Shown one piece after another: positions 26,886-35,828 of a stretch of 64,000 nt of DNA (positions are counted from its first letter, which is position 1; every line of letters starts with the position of its first letter). Source of the DNA: NVTR01 sp965237505 (lineage in GTDB: Bacteria > Pseudomonadota > Alphaproteobacteria > Rhodobacterales > Rhodobacteraceae); assembly GCA_965237505.1 (NCBI GenBank), contig CBDEFR010000008.1, positions 62,001 to 126,000 on the forward strand, written 5' to 3'. A program made the position numbers and the translations under genes. The notes under the pieces were generated by a model that had not been told where the DNA came from, ran no database searches, and was given only the letters and a program-made list of their open reading frames with translations.

Positions 26886-26993
26886 TCTGCGCCGCCTTAA
26901 TAGCGGGCAGGCCGCCGTCAGCCTTGCCTCCACCGCCATTCGCCGCCATTTATCAGGCCGAGGCCAATGGCCGCAAATACTGAGGGAATCGCC

Positions 26994-27420
26994 ATGAAAC
27001 CGCCCTGGCACCTGTGGGTCGTTGGCATCGTGTCGCTTTTGTGGAATGCGGTGAGCGCGTTCGATTATCTGATGGTCCAGACCCGATCTGAAAAATACAT
27101 GAGCAATTTCACGCCCGAACAGCTCGATTATTTCTACGGATTTCCGATCTGGGCGACCTCGGCCTGGGCGGTTGCGGTGTGGTTTTCGGTCCTGGGCTCG
27201 ATCCTGCTGCTGGCGCGCAGCCGCCACGCGGTGGTGGTGTTCGCGCTGTCATTTCTGGGCATGATCGCCACCAGCAGCTACAGTTTCTTGCTGTCCGGTG
27301 GCTTGAAGAGCGAGCTGCTGGGCGCCACGGCGCTGGCATTTTCGCTGGGCCATCGCAGTGGTCGGGCTGTTGCTCATCCTGTATACCCGCGCCATGCGCC
27401 AGCGTGCCATACTGCGCTGA
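26994..27420 (+). pseudogene. Small membrane protein, frameshifted near the C-terminus
   Basis: The protein starts MKPPWHLWVVGIVSLLWNAV and has four predicted spans, including WATSAWAVAVWFSVLGSILL and VVVFALSFLGMIATSSYSFL. At about 27347-27352 (CGCTGGGCCATCGC) an extra G moves the frame. In the right frame the last span reads LAIAVVGLLLILYTRAMRQR and stops at 27420. Without repair, translation would continue for about 50 unrelated residues. No function is known to me. It belongs to a set of single-base breaks in this region. Confidence 0.75.
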
Positions 27421-27468
27421 CGCGCTCCCATGATCCGGCAGCAATGCCGCAACAGGAAACGCCGATAG

Positions 27469-27919
27469 ATGACCCGCGTACTTTTCGTTTGCCTTGGCAA
27501 TATCTGCCGCTCGCCCGCCGCAGAAGCTGTGTTTCGCGATATTGCGGCAGCAAGCGGGCTGGAGGTGGCGACTGACAGTGCGGGCACGGCGAACTGGAAT
27601 ATTGGCGCGCCGCCATATGCGCCAATGGTGCACGCGGCGGCGGCGCGCGGCTATGATCTGAGCAATTTGCGCGCGCGGCAGTTTGAGCGCGGCGATTTTT
27701 CCGGCTTTGATCTAATCATCGGCATGGATGCTGAAAACATCCGGAATATCGAACGCCTGCGCCCTGCCGCCAGCAAAACCCCGGTTGCGCGGTTTCTGGA
27801 TTATGCGCCGCAGGCCGGGCACGCTGGATGTGCCGGATCCCTATTACACGCGCGATTTTGACGCAGCACTCGACCTGATCGAGGCCGCCAGTCATGGCCT
27901 GCTGGCATCATTGTCCTGA
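27469..27919 (+). pseudogene. Low-molecular-weight protein-tyrosine phosphatase, frameshifted
   Basis: The start MTRVLFVCLGNICRSPAAEA has the CLGNICRS catalytic loop of LMW phosphatases, followed by TDSAGTANWNIGAPPYAPMV. At about 27815-27818 the frame is lost (PQAGHAGCAG...). In the neighbouring frame the protein continues as GTLDVPDPYYTRDFDAALDL with the DP general-acid motif and ends at 27919. The broken product would lack the catalytic Asp, so it would be inactive. Confidence 0.88.
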
Positions 27920-27935
27920 CGCCAATCACAGTGAG

Positions 27936-29129
27936 TCAGATCACGGCGCCTTCCCGGTGGTCGAGATTTTCGACAAGGCGGCCATAGCCAAGCGCCGATA
28001 AATCGAGCGTTTGATAGCTGCCATAGGTGATCAGCTCGGCCACCCCGCGCCCCATTGCCGGGGCCTGCTGAAAGCCGTGGCCGGAAAAACCGTTGACGAA
28101 CAGGAAATTGGCCACCTCGCTGTGCGGCCCGACAATGGCGTTCTGGTCAAAGGCGTTGTAGGCATAATGCCCGACCCAGGAATTGATCACCTTCACGGCC
28201 GCAAAAGCCGGAATCCGGGCGGCGATCAGTGGCCAGAACTTTTCCTCCCAGATACTGTGATCAATCGAAAAATCATCCGGCGCCACCGCCAGGTCCACAT
28301 CAGGTGCGCCGCCGGCCAAGTAATAGCGGCCATCGCTGCGCACGTGAACACCGGACCCATCCACGGTCAGCGGCAGGTCGCGGTCAAGCCGGGTTTCGGC
28401 TTCAATTACAAATGTATAGCGCCGCCGCGGCTCGACCGGGATTGCCAGGCCCGCCATCGCCGCCACCCGCGCGCATCGTGGACCGGCGGCGTTGACGATG
28501 GCGGCGCAGGAAATATTGCCTCCTGACGCCAGGGAGATCCCGCTGACCCGGTCGCGCGCGCGGGTTATGCCGACGACCTCGTCGGCCAGATATTCCACGC
28601 CCGCGCGCCGCGCCATGCGCCGCCACCAGTCAAATATGGTATTGCCGTCAAAATAACCTTCGTCGCGCGTGTTCAGCGATCCAAGCACGATGTCATCCAG
28701 TTTGAAAAACGGAAACCGCCGGGCCAGATTGGCGCGCGTCAATATCTGCGTGCCGGCCCCCAATGCCGCCTGCATTTGCTGGTTTCGCCGCAGCCTTCGC
28801 GCCAATTCCGCACTGTTCGCCAGATACAGGTAGCCAAAATAATGCACCGCAATCTCAGGCGCCTCCGCCGCGCCGATCAGGGTGCGAAAGTCGCGGACGA
28901 ATTCGGCACAATACTGCGAGATGCGCACGTTTATGGCGGTGGAAAACTGCTGGCGCATGCAGCTGTGGGAATGCGCGGTCGAGGCGAACTGGTAAGACGG
29001 ATCGCGCTCGACAACCAGGATCCGGCCCTGAAAATCGGCGTTTGTTGACAGATACCACGCCACTGCAGAGCCAATCATCGCGCCGCCGATGATCACCACG
29101 TCATAATTTTTATGTTTGGCCTCGCTCAT
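27936..29129 (-). CDS. FAD-dependent oxidoreductase (DAO/sarcosine-oxidase-like)
   Basis: This 397-residue protein has an N-terminal dinucleotide-binding fold YDVVIIGGAMIGSAVAWYLS (a GGxxxG variant) and the acidic end VVERDPSY. Mid-protein features of the DAO family follow, such as CAAIVNAAGPRCARVAAMAG and VEPRRRYTFVIEAE. Near the C-terminus is VNGFSGHGFQQAPAMGRGVA, the flavin-contact motif. It would oxidise an amino or N-methyl compound, but the substrate is not clear. The start at 29129 (MSEAKHKNYDVV) is preferred over an upstream frame. It appears intact. Confidence 0.88.
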   Translation of the reverse strand: MSEAKHKNYDVVIIGGAMIGSAVAWYLSTNADFQGRILVVERDPSYQFASTAHSHSCMRQQFSTAINVRISQYCAEFVRDFRTLIGAAEAPEIAVHYFGYLYLANSAELARRLRRNQQMQAALGAGTQILTRANLARRFPFFKLDDIVLGSLNTRDEGYFDGNTIFDWWRRMARRAGVEYLADEVVGITRARDRVSGISLASGGNISCAAIVNAAGPRCARVAAMAGLAIPVEPRRRYTFVIEAETRLDRDLPLTVDGSGVHVRSDGRYYLAGGAPDVDLAVAPDDFSIDHSIWEEKFWPLIAARIPAFAAVKVINSWVGHYAYNAFDQNAIVGPHSEVANFLFVNGFSGHGFQQAPAMGRGVAELITYGSYQTLDLSALGYGRLVENLDHREGAVI

Positions 29130-29308
29130 TCGGGTGCCTTTGGTGTGAGTCTTAACGGCGCCGTCCAGTCGATCCTGATCTGAGACGCCGGAGTTTGCAA
29201 ACAGACGCGATTGCGGTGTGACCATGTCTGCATGACGAGCTGGTTAGCCGGAGCGGAGCGGCGGCCACGGTCCGGTGTGCTGAATGCGAACAGCCCCGGC
29301 ATCAAGCC

Positions 29309-29608
29309 CTAGCGGCAAAACTCTTTTGCGGCCTCGCCAAATTCCTTGTAGCGCTCCCAGAACCGTTCGTGGGCGCGGCGGCTTGACTGGCGAATGTCCT
29401 GGGCTTTTTGCGGGTTTTTGAAAAAGCTCGAAGCAAGTTTCTGATCCGGTGCTGTCAGCGTCAGATCAGCCACATCCTGAATACACCCGCACAGCGCCCG
29501 GTTTGCCCCGTTACGATCAGAACTCAGACAGGCGCGCTCGATCTGTTCGGCCTGCGCGCCGGACATTGAAACCAAAAAAATGGTCACCGCCAGAATTTTG
29601 GACGTCAT
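29309..29608 (-). CDS. Small periplasmic protein of unknown function
   Basis: This 99-residue protein has a cleavable signal peptide (MTSKILAVTIFLVSMSGAQA) and a mature part of about 79 residues with four Cys (ERACLSS, ALCGC, EFCR). Similar short proteins in Rhodobacterales are often labelled arginine transporter without good support; I would not use that label. The Cys pattern suggests disulfide-stabilised folding in the periplasm. Confidence 0.7.
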   Translation of the reverse strand: MTSKILAVTIFLVSMSGAQAEQIERACLSSDRNGANRALCGCIQDVADLTLTAPDQKLASSFFKNPQKAQDIRQSSRRAHERFWERYKEFGEAAKEFCR

Positions 29609-30077
29609 GGTTTGCCTCAGTCTGCCCCGGGCCAGTGCGTTTCGGCCTCGTTACTTGTGCGCAAACATGCCCGAGATGGCCAAGCAATACAATTCACATG
29701 ATTTCGATCAGATCCGGCAGCCTGGTGATCGCCCAATGCCGGTGTTCTGCGCGGCGGCTGGCTGTTTGCGATCGCCAAATACACCCGAAATCCGGCCTGC
29801 GATATGGCTTGGGTCAGCGGCCACAATACTGCCACGAAAATGCGGCGATTTTGGCGCAAAATCCGGTCCAGGAAACAATTCGTTTCGCTGAAATGTGGCA
29901 ATTCGCGCTTTGCACTGAAATGGCGCCAATTCAGCCGAAAACGCACAACAGTTTGTTTCCTTGATTGGCTCTGATTCGGGCTTTCATCGCTTTGAGATGC
30001 CACATTTATGTCGTATTCTGACCGGGTCGCGCGACTGTGCGCGTGGCGCGTTTGTAACGGTAAGAACGGTGATTAGT
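29609..30077. other. Intergenic stretch, no supported gene
   Basis: This is AT-richer DNA between the small periplasmic gene and the OmpA-like gene. Two imperfect copies of a CTGAAATG-GGC-CAATTC motif lie near 29888-29935. The short frames here are not protein-like. The promoter of the OmpA-like gene should lie in the last 100 bases. Confidence 0.5.
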
Positions 30078-30571
30078 ATGACGAGTAACGGCTTTTTTCG
30101 CATCGGCGCGGTCTCTGCAATGGCAGTGCTGGCAGCGTGCACAACTTCACCACAAGTAACCCGGCTGACACCTGCGGTGCAGATCACCGAACAGGTCGGC
30201 CTGTCGGCCTTGTCGCGCCAGTTCATGGCGTGCACGCCCTACACGGTGAATTTTGATTTTGACAGGGACAATCTGGACAACCTGGCACGACGCGCGCTGG
30301 ACATTCAAGCCAGCTGGATATTGGCCCATCCCGAAGTCCGTTTTTCGGTTTTTGGCCACACCGACAAAGTCGGCACCAACGCCTATAACGAAGATCTGGG
30401 CCTGCGCCGCGCGATCGAGGTTGTTGCCTATCTGACCGGCAAAGGCATCAACCCGGACCGGCTGGAAGCCCTGGTGACCTATGGCGAGGAGTTGCCGATT
30501 ATTCAAACCGAACTGCGCGAGCGCATGAACCGCCGCGCCACCACGGTTGTGATGGGCTATTTCACCCTTGA

Positions 30572-31732
30572 TACCAACGGCCCCCAGATTTGACTCAAGG
30601 GGATTCCCACGAGCGGCGTGATCTGATTCAGTGGCATCAAGGCAAGGGAGGCTTTGATGGCAGTAAGGATTACGCGAAAAGACAAGTCTGCAGGCGAGCT
30701 TCGCCAGGAAGCGGCGCGGTGCCGGGATGGGAAAGCGGCGCGACGGATGTTGGCGATTGCCCTGGTTCTGGATGGGGTTGACCGCAAGACGGCGGCAGAA
30801 AACTGCGGCATGGATCGGCAGACGTTGCGGGATTGGGCCCACCGTTACAATGCGGAGGGCGTGTCGGGCCTGTTCAACCGTCGCCCGCCGGATCCACCCT
30901 GTCTGCTGAGCGCGGCACAGAAGGAGGAGTTGGCGGAAATGGTTCGGGCGGGTCCCGACCCCGAAACCGATGGGGTTGTGCGCTGGCGGCGCATTGATCT
31001 GAAACGCAAGATCGAAGAGCGCTTCGGCGTCACCATGCATGAGCGAACTGTTGGCAAACAATTGGCAAGCCTGGGCTTTCGGCGTCTGTCGGTGCGCCCG
31101 CAGCATCCGAAATCCGACCCGGATGCACAGGAGGCTTTTAAAAAAACTTCGCCGCAGAGGTAGAAGCAGCCTTGCCGGAAACAGCCCGCAGCAAGCCCCT
31201 GGAGATATGGTTTCAGGATGAAGCGCGGGTTGGCCAGCAGGGCACGCTCACCCGTATCTGGGCCGAGCGTGGAACACGCCCCCGTGCCCCGCGCGACACC
31301 CGCTATATCTGGAGCTACATTTTCGGCGCCGTCTGCCCGGAACGGGCTGAAGCGGCCGCTCTGATCATGCCACATGCCGACACACAGGCCATGAGCGCGC
31401 ATCTCGCCGAGATCGCTAAAACCGTCGCATCGGGCGCACATGCCCTTCTCATTCTGGATGGCGCTGGCTGGCACGGTTCGGCAGAGCTGGAGGTACCCGA
31501 CAACATCACCCTGCTCAAACTCCCGCCCTATTCCCCTGAACTCAACCCGATGGAAAATGTGTGGGCTTATCTGCGTGCCAACAAGCTCGCCATATCCGTC
31601 TTCGACAATTATGAGCAGATCGTTGACAGGTGTTGCGAAGCATGGAACTTCTTTGCAAACGACAAAACCGCAATCACGTCAATCACTACCAGACAATGGG
31701 CCAAAACGGTCAACGACTAGGGCCGTTGGTAT
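30572..31732 (+). mobile_element. IS630-family element, copy 1
   Basis: The ends are TACCAACGGCC at 30572 and GGCCGTTGGTAT ending 31732. The flanking dinucleotide is GA on both sides (30570-30571 and 31733-31734), confirmed because deleting it restores the OmpA-like frame. Length is 1161 bp. A shorter derivative lies at 55911-56983. Confidence 0.9.
30657..31720 (+). CDS. IS630-family transposase, made by frameshift
   Basis: This is one transposase in two frames. Frame 1 (from 30657) has the N-terminal HTH (MDRQTLRDWAHRYNAEG) and ends EAFKKTSPQR-stop at 31163. Frame -1 continues FKKNFAAEVEAALPE, then the DDE domain with IWFQDEARVGQQG (D), LILDGAGWH (D) and ELNPMENVWAYLR (E) to 31720. The switch point is the run GCTTTTAAAAAAACTTC at about 31135-31149. 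The same kind of A-run sits at the same codon in IS630 copies 2 and 3, so this is a programmed -1 frameshift rather than damage. Confidence 0.88.
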
Positions 31733-32002
31733 GAGAGGTCTGCGGACACCAAAGAGACCATTATTCCGCCGATCATCGTCGCCGATAACGACCCGCAGCC
31801 TGAACCGGACGACGGAAAAAACCACAATAATTCCGGTCGCGGCAATGGCGACGAGGATGGCGATCCGGGTAAATCCGAAGGCAAGAATAACGGCGGCGAC
31901 GAGCTGTAGAGCGCATTTCGCGCCCTGACGCCGCGGGCGCAGCCATTTGATTTAGAATGTACGACCGAGCGAGGCCGGTAGATTTACCGGCCCTTACCAT
32001 GT

Positions 32003-33016
32003 TTAATCCGCTAGAACCTCATCCTGATAGGCGAACAGCGACGGCAGGCCACCGGTGTGCGCGAACAAAACCCGCGTGCCGGGGCGGATCGTGCCGTTTT
32101 TCACCAGACCCAGAACGCCGGCAAAGGCCTTCGCTGTATACACCGGATCAAGGAACAGCCCTTCTTGGTGCGCCATTATGCGCATCGCGGCGCGGGTATT
32201 CGCGCCGACCTGACCATACCCCGGTGCCAACGCCCCATCCCAGGTCAGAATATCTGACCGCGACACCGGATTGTCGACGCCCAATAGCTCCGCCAGGTTT
32301 GACGTGGCGGTCGCCAGTCTTGCGGATTGTTCAGCCGCGTCGCGCCGCACGCAGATGCCCCAGACCAGGGCCTGCGAACCCGAGGCACGAAGACCGAACA
32401 AAAGCCCGCCATGAGTCAGTCCGCTGCCGGATGCGACGACAATCGCGGCCATGTTTGGCCGCTGATCGATCACTTCGCGCGCCGCCTCGACATAGCCCAA
32501 CGCGCCAAGCGGCGGATTGTTCGGGCCCAGCGGGATGACATAAGGGGTGCGACCCTGATTGCGCAAAAGCGCCGCGCGGTCGCGCAGCGCCTAGTCCGCG
32601 CCTGCCTCATCCTCGCCGCTTGGATAGCTCATATACTCGGCGCCAAGCATCTGGCTGAGCAGCACATTTCCGCTGCTTGCGTAGGTTGAACCCTTGCCCG
32701 CAACGCGATCCTCCAGCTGAATGACGCATTTCAGGCCGAGCCTGGCCGCACCCGCCGCCGCCGCGCGCACAAAGTTGGATTGCACCGCACCGGTGATCAG
32801 GATGGTGTCGGCCTTTTTGGCCAGTGCTGCGCCAAGGTAAAACTCCAGTTGCCGGAATTTGTTGTCGCCAAAGCCCAGCCCGGTCAGGTCGTCGCGCTTG
32901 ATCCAGAGCTCTATGTTCAGGTGGTCCGAAAGCCGGTGCAAAGCGTCCATCGGGGTGGGACCGCCCAGCAGGCCGGCGCGCGGGAAGCCGGCGAGGGCGT
33001 CGGCCATGTCGGTCAA
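32003..33016 (-). pseudogene. D-cysteine desulfhydrase-like PLP enzyme with in-frame stop
   Basis: This is the ACC deaminase / D-cysteine desulfhydrase family (fold type II PLP). The first part (33016-32591) reads GLLGGPTPMDALHRLSDHL, IKRDDLTGLGFGDNKFRQLE (PLP Lys in DNKFRQ) and ITGAVQSNFVRAAAAGAAR. A TAG at 32591-32593 breaks it after GEDEAGAD. The same frame then continues ALRDRAALLRNQGRTPYVIP, through ASGSGLTHGGLLFGL and FAHTGGLPSLFAY, to 32003. Both parts are in one frame, so it is a simple nonsense change. A suppressed or read-through product is unlikely. Confidence 0.9.
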
Positions 33017-33438
33017 CGGGGCGTCCTTTCTGCGGTCAGCGGTCTGGTGAACGGGGCAAATGGCACAGTGACCACTTAACGGTGCGTGAAATCAAGTCGT
33101 GGCGAGATCATGCGTTGATCGGGAGCCGTTGGCGAGGCTTGGTGCGGGCAAGTGGCGGGCATTGGCCGCGCAAACATTTTTGGCGGCTGTGAACCCGACG
33201 GCATTCAGTTTAATTCGGCCTGAGAATGGACTGCCCGGCTTGCCGGGCCGCGCCTGACCCGCCCCCGTCGTGCCGGAGGCACGCTTGCAGCGTGACGCAG
33301 GCGCGTTCGCGCCCATCCCTCAGGTCAGGCGCGCCCCTCGTGTTGGGGAAATATCGAGCGCTGGCGCCAGCCCATTCTTTCGTTGACCGAGACCGTTAGG
33401 CGCTGCAACTTATCGATGTAGATTGGAAAATAATTGAC
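33017..33438. repeat. Intergenic region with a structured inverted repeat
   Basis: No gene is supported here. GCGCCTGACC at 33250-33259 pairs with GGTCAGGCGC at 33323-33332. Between them are smaller palindromes (TGCCGGAGGCA, CGCTTGCAGCG and GCGCGTTCGCGC). This could fold into a branched structure of about 83 nt and may be another dispersed intergenic repeat. Confidence 0.5.
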
Positions 33439-33726
33439 ATGAAATGCGTTGATGAACTTGCCGGACAGGAGAACAGGCCCCGTTTGGTGCCCACTTTCAA
33501 ACAGCAGGAGAGAAACCTTTTGTCGGTGTTTATGTCCTTGCTGGAAATAGCACCGACTGTGCGCGCCGATTTTCTAAAATCCTGCGGTTACAACTCGGGT
33601 CGTACATGTAGCTATCAAAGTCATATGGAGCCAAATTATTCGTAAGCGTCCGGTGTGCCCCGCCTAACGGCGCAGATTTTGATGGGTTAGTGTCCACCAT
33701 TGATAGTGGACACTTAGGGGCACTCT

Positions 33727-34089
33727 ATGGCTGTGCAGCAGAAGAAGCGGCGTTGGCCGGATGATGAGAAGCGTTCAATCTGTTTTCAGACGACGGCGGC
33801 TGGTGTTTCGATTGCGCAGGTTGCACGTCGGTATGCGATGAATGCCAATCTGATATTCAAATGGCTGAAGGATGATCGGTATGCTCCCGCCGTGGATGTT
33901 GTGCCGGAAGCTGACGGCCCTGTATTTTTGCCAGTCGAGATTGAAGCGTCAGCCAGCGTTGATCTAGCCGTGACCAGCACTCTGTCAGGCCGAATTGAGA
34001 TCGAGCTATCCAACGGTCACCGGATTATAGCCGAGGGCGGTTTTGATGCGGATATGTTGGCACGTTTGTTGAAAGGGCTTTCTTCGTGA
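33727..34089 (+). CDS. tnpA: IS66 TnpA (HTH)
   Basis: This 120-residue Orf1 protein starts MAVQQKKRRWPDDEKRSI. The helix-turn-helix is VSIAQVARRYAMNANLIFKW. The C-terminal strand segment is GRIEIELSNGHRIIAEGGFD. It overlaps tnpB by four bases and looks intact. Confidence 0.92.
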   Translation: MAVQQKKRRWPDDEKRSICFQTTAAGVSIAQVARRYAMNANLIFKWLKDDRYAPAVDVVPEADGPVFLPVEIEASASVDLAVTSTLSGRIEIELSNGHRIIAEGGFDADMLARLLKGLSS

Positions 34090-34433
34090 TCCCCGTGCCA
34101 AGCAACACACGGGTCTGGCTGGCGGCGGGCGTGACAGACATGCGGCGGGGTTTCAATACTCTGGCGGCACAGGCCGAGCAGGTTTTGGCAGAGGATCCGT
34201 TTTCCGGCCATCTATTTGTGTTTCGGGGGCGGCGTGGTGATTTGCTCAAAATTATCTGGTGGGACAGCCAAGGAGCCTGCCTGTTTTCCAAGCGTCTTGA
34301 ACGGGGCCGGTTTGTTTGGCCTGCCGCTAAAGACGGCAAGGTCTGCCTGACGTCGGCGCAACTGGCGATGCTGCTGGAGGGCATTGACTGGCACATTCCA
34401 CAGCGGACATGGCGGCCTTTGAAAGCAGGGTAA
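34086..34433 (+). CDS. tnpB: IS66 TnpB (Orf2)
   Basis: This 115-residue protein starts MIPVPSNTRVWLAAGVTDMR and contains HLFVFRGRRGDLLKIIWW, GACLFSKRLERGRFVW and the C-terminal HIPQRTWRPLKAG. It has normal length and is intact. It is very similar to the TnpB at 5036-5383 despite strong differences in other parts of the elements. Confidence 0.92.
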   Translation: MIPVPSNTRVWLAAGVTDMRRGFNTLAAQAEQVLAEDPFSGHLFVFRGRRGDLLKIIWWDSQGACLFSKRLERGRFVWPAAKDGKVCLTSAQLAMLLEGIDWHIPQRTWRPLKAG

Positions 34434-35310
34434 TCAGGCGTAAATATCAAGTAGTATAGGCGTTTATGGATTCACATTCAGGGCGCAATTCTGTATAGAA
34501 TAGCCATGTTGAACGCCCTTGATAACCTGCCAGAAGACCCCGTTGAACTACGGCGTGTCACCGAGCTTTTAGCGTCAGAGGTGAAGGCACAGGCGCTGAT
34601 GATCGAGAAGCTTCAGCATCAGCTACACGGGGCAAACCGGCACCGTTTCGGATCCAAATCCGAGGGCATGGATCAACTGCAATTGTTTGCCGAGAATGAA
34701 GAGATTGCAGAGGCGGCGGTAAAGGCCGCAGAAACCGCGCCTGCTGAACCGATAGAGCTGAAGGAAAAGCCAAGGCGCAAACCGCTGCCCGATCATCTGG
34801 AACGTATCGAGCAGGTTTTGTCTGTTGGCGAGGATTGCCCTGAGTGCGGTGGCGATCTCTCAAAGCTGGGCGAAGATATTACCGAAGAGCTGGAATACAT
34901 CCCGGGCCGCTTTGTGGTGAACAAAATCACCCGACCGCGTATGGCCTGCCGTCGCTGTGAGGCGATATCGCAAGCCCCGATGCCCTCGCGCCCGATTGAA
35001 CGGGGCCGACCTGGTCCCGGCCTGCTGGCGCATGTTCTGGTGAGCAAGTTTGCAGATCATCTGCCGCTTTACCGCCAGTCGCAAATTTATGCCCGTGAGG
35101 GTGTCGATCCGGATCGCTCGACTATGGCAGATTGGGTGGGCAAATCTACCGGGCTTCTGGAACCATTGGCCGAGGCCATTGCAAAACGGGCCAAAGGTGG
35201 CACATCCCTGTTTGCAGATGATACCCCACTGAAGATGTTGGCCCCAGGAAACAAAAAGACCAAGACAGCCCGCATCTGGGCCTATGTCAGAGACGAACGA
35301 CCATGGTCCG

Positions 35311-35365
35311 GCCCGTGCGCCACAGGCGCACAAACAGACAATCTGTCCAGCTGTGCTGGACGGGC
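35311..35365. repeat. Four-way-junction palindrome inserted in frame in tnpC
   Basis: This 55-bp segment has outer arms GCCCGT (35311-35316) and ACGGGC (35360-35365). Inside are three hairpins in a row: GCGCC-ACA-GGCGC (35317-35329), ACAGA-CAA-TCTGT (35334-35346) and CCAG-CTGTG-CTGG (35347-35359, the outer edge extends with T-A). It could fold as a cloverleaf in DNA or RNA. It falls in the part of tnpC that the other two IS66 elements lack, and keeps the reading frame. Confidence 0.7.
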
Positions 35366-35828
35366 ACCGCTCTGCGTTTGGTATCAGTTCACAGTGGATC
35401 GAAAGGGTGAGCACCCGGTCAAGCACCTGTCTGGTTATCAAGGCTGGGTGCATGCGGATGGCTATGCCGGTTTCAACGGCGTGTTCGGTGAAGGTAAAGC
35501 CACGGAAGTGGCCTGCATGGCCCACATCCGACGCAAGTTTGTCGATGTGTTTGCCGCACAAGGTTCCGCCATTGCCGAGGCGGCCATCAAGCGGATTGCG
35601 CAATTGTATGGTGTGGAAAAACAGGCAAGGGGCCAATCTCCCGAGGCCCGTGCTGCTCTGCGTCAAGAAAATGCAAAGCCCATCTTCGATGATCTGGAAG
35701 AATGGTTGCGCGACCAATTGCCCAAAATATCGGGCAAATCACCTTTGGCAAAGGCCATTCGATATGCCTTGGGCCGTATGCCCAAAACACGGCCCTACCT
35801 CGACAACGGCTTTCTGGAGCTGGACACG

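Larger units (their letters stand above)
30078..31909 (+). pseudogene. OmpA-like lipoprotein with acidic tail, split by IS630
   Basis: The N-terminus (MTSNGFFRIGAVSAMAVLAA, then CTTS) is a lipoprotein signal with Cys at the LAAC box. The OmpA peptidoglycan-binding domain follows (VNFDFDRDNLDNLARRALD, FGHTDKVGTNAYNEDLGLRR, RMNRRATTVVMG). IS630 copy 1 (30572-31732) enters after FTL. Removing it and one GA duplication rejoins the frame exactly: FTLERSADTKETIIPPIIVA, then a tail rich in Asp, Asn, Gly and Glu ending GKNNGGDEL at 31909. The exact rejoin proves the gene was whole before the insertion. The truncated product keeps the OmpA domain. Confidence 0.88.

Noticed and set aside
29617..30003. 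128-residue minus-strand frame upstream of the OmpA-like gene
   Set aside because: No motif, an unlikely composition, and the region should contain the OmpA-like promoter.
35311..35365. tRNA-like reading of the cloverleaf palindrome
   Set aside because: It lacks the tRNA lengths, the anticodon arm, the T-loop consensus and the acceptor end; only the four-way shape is similar.
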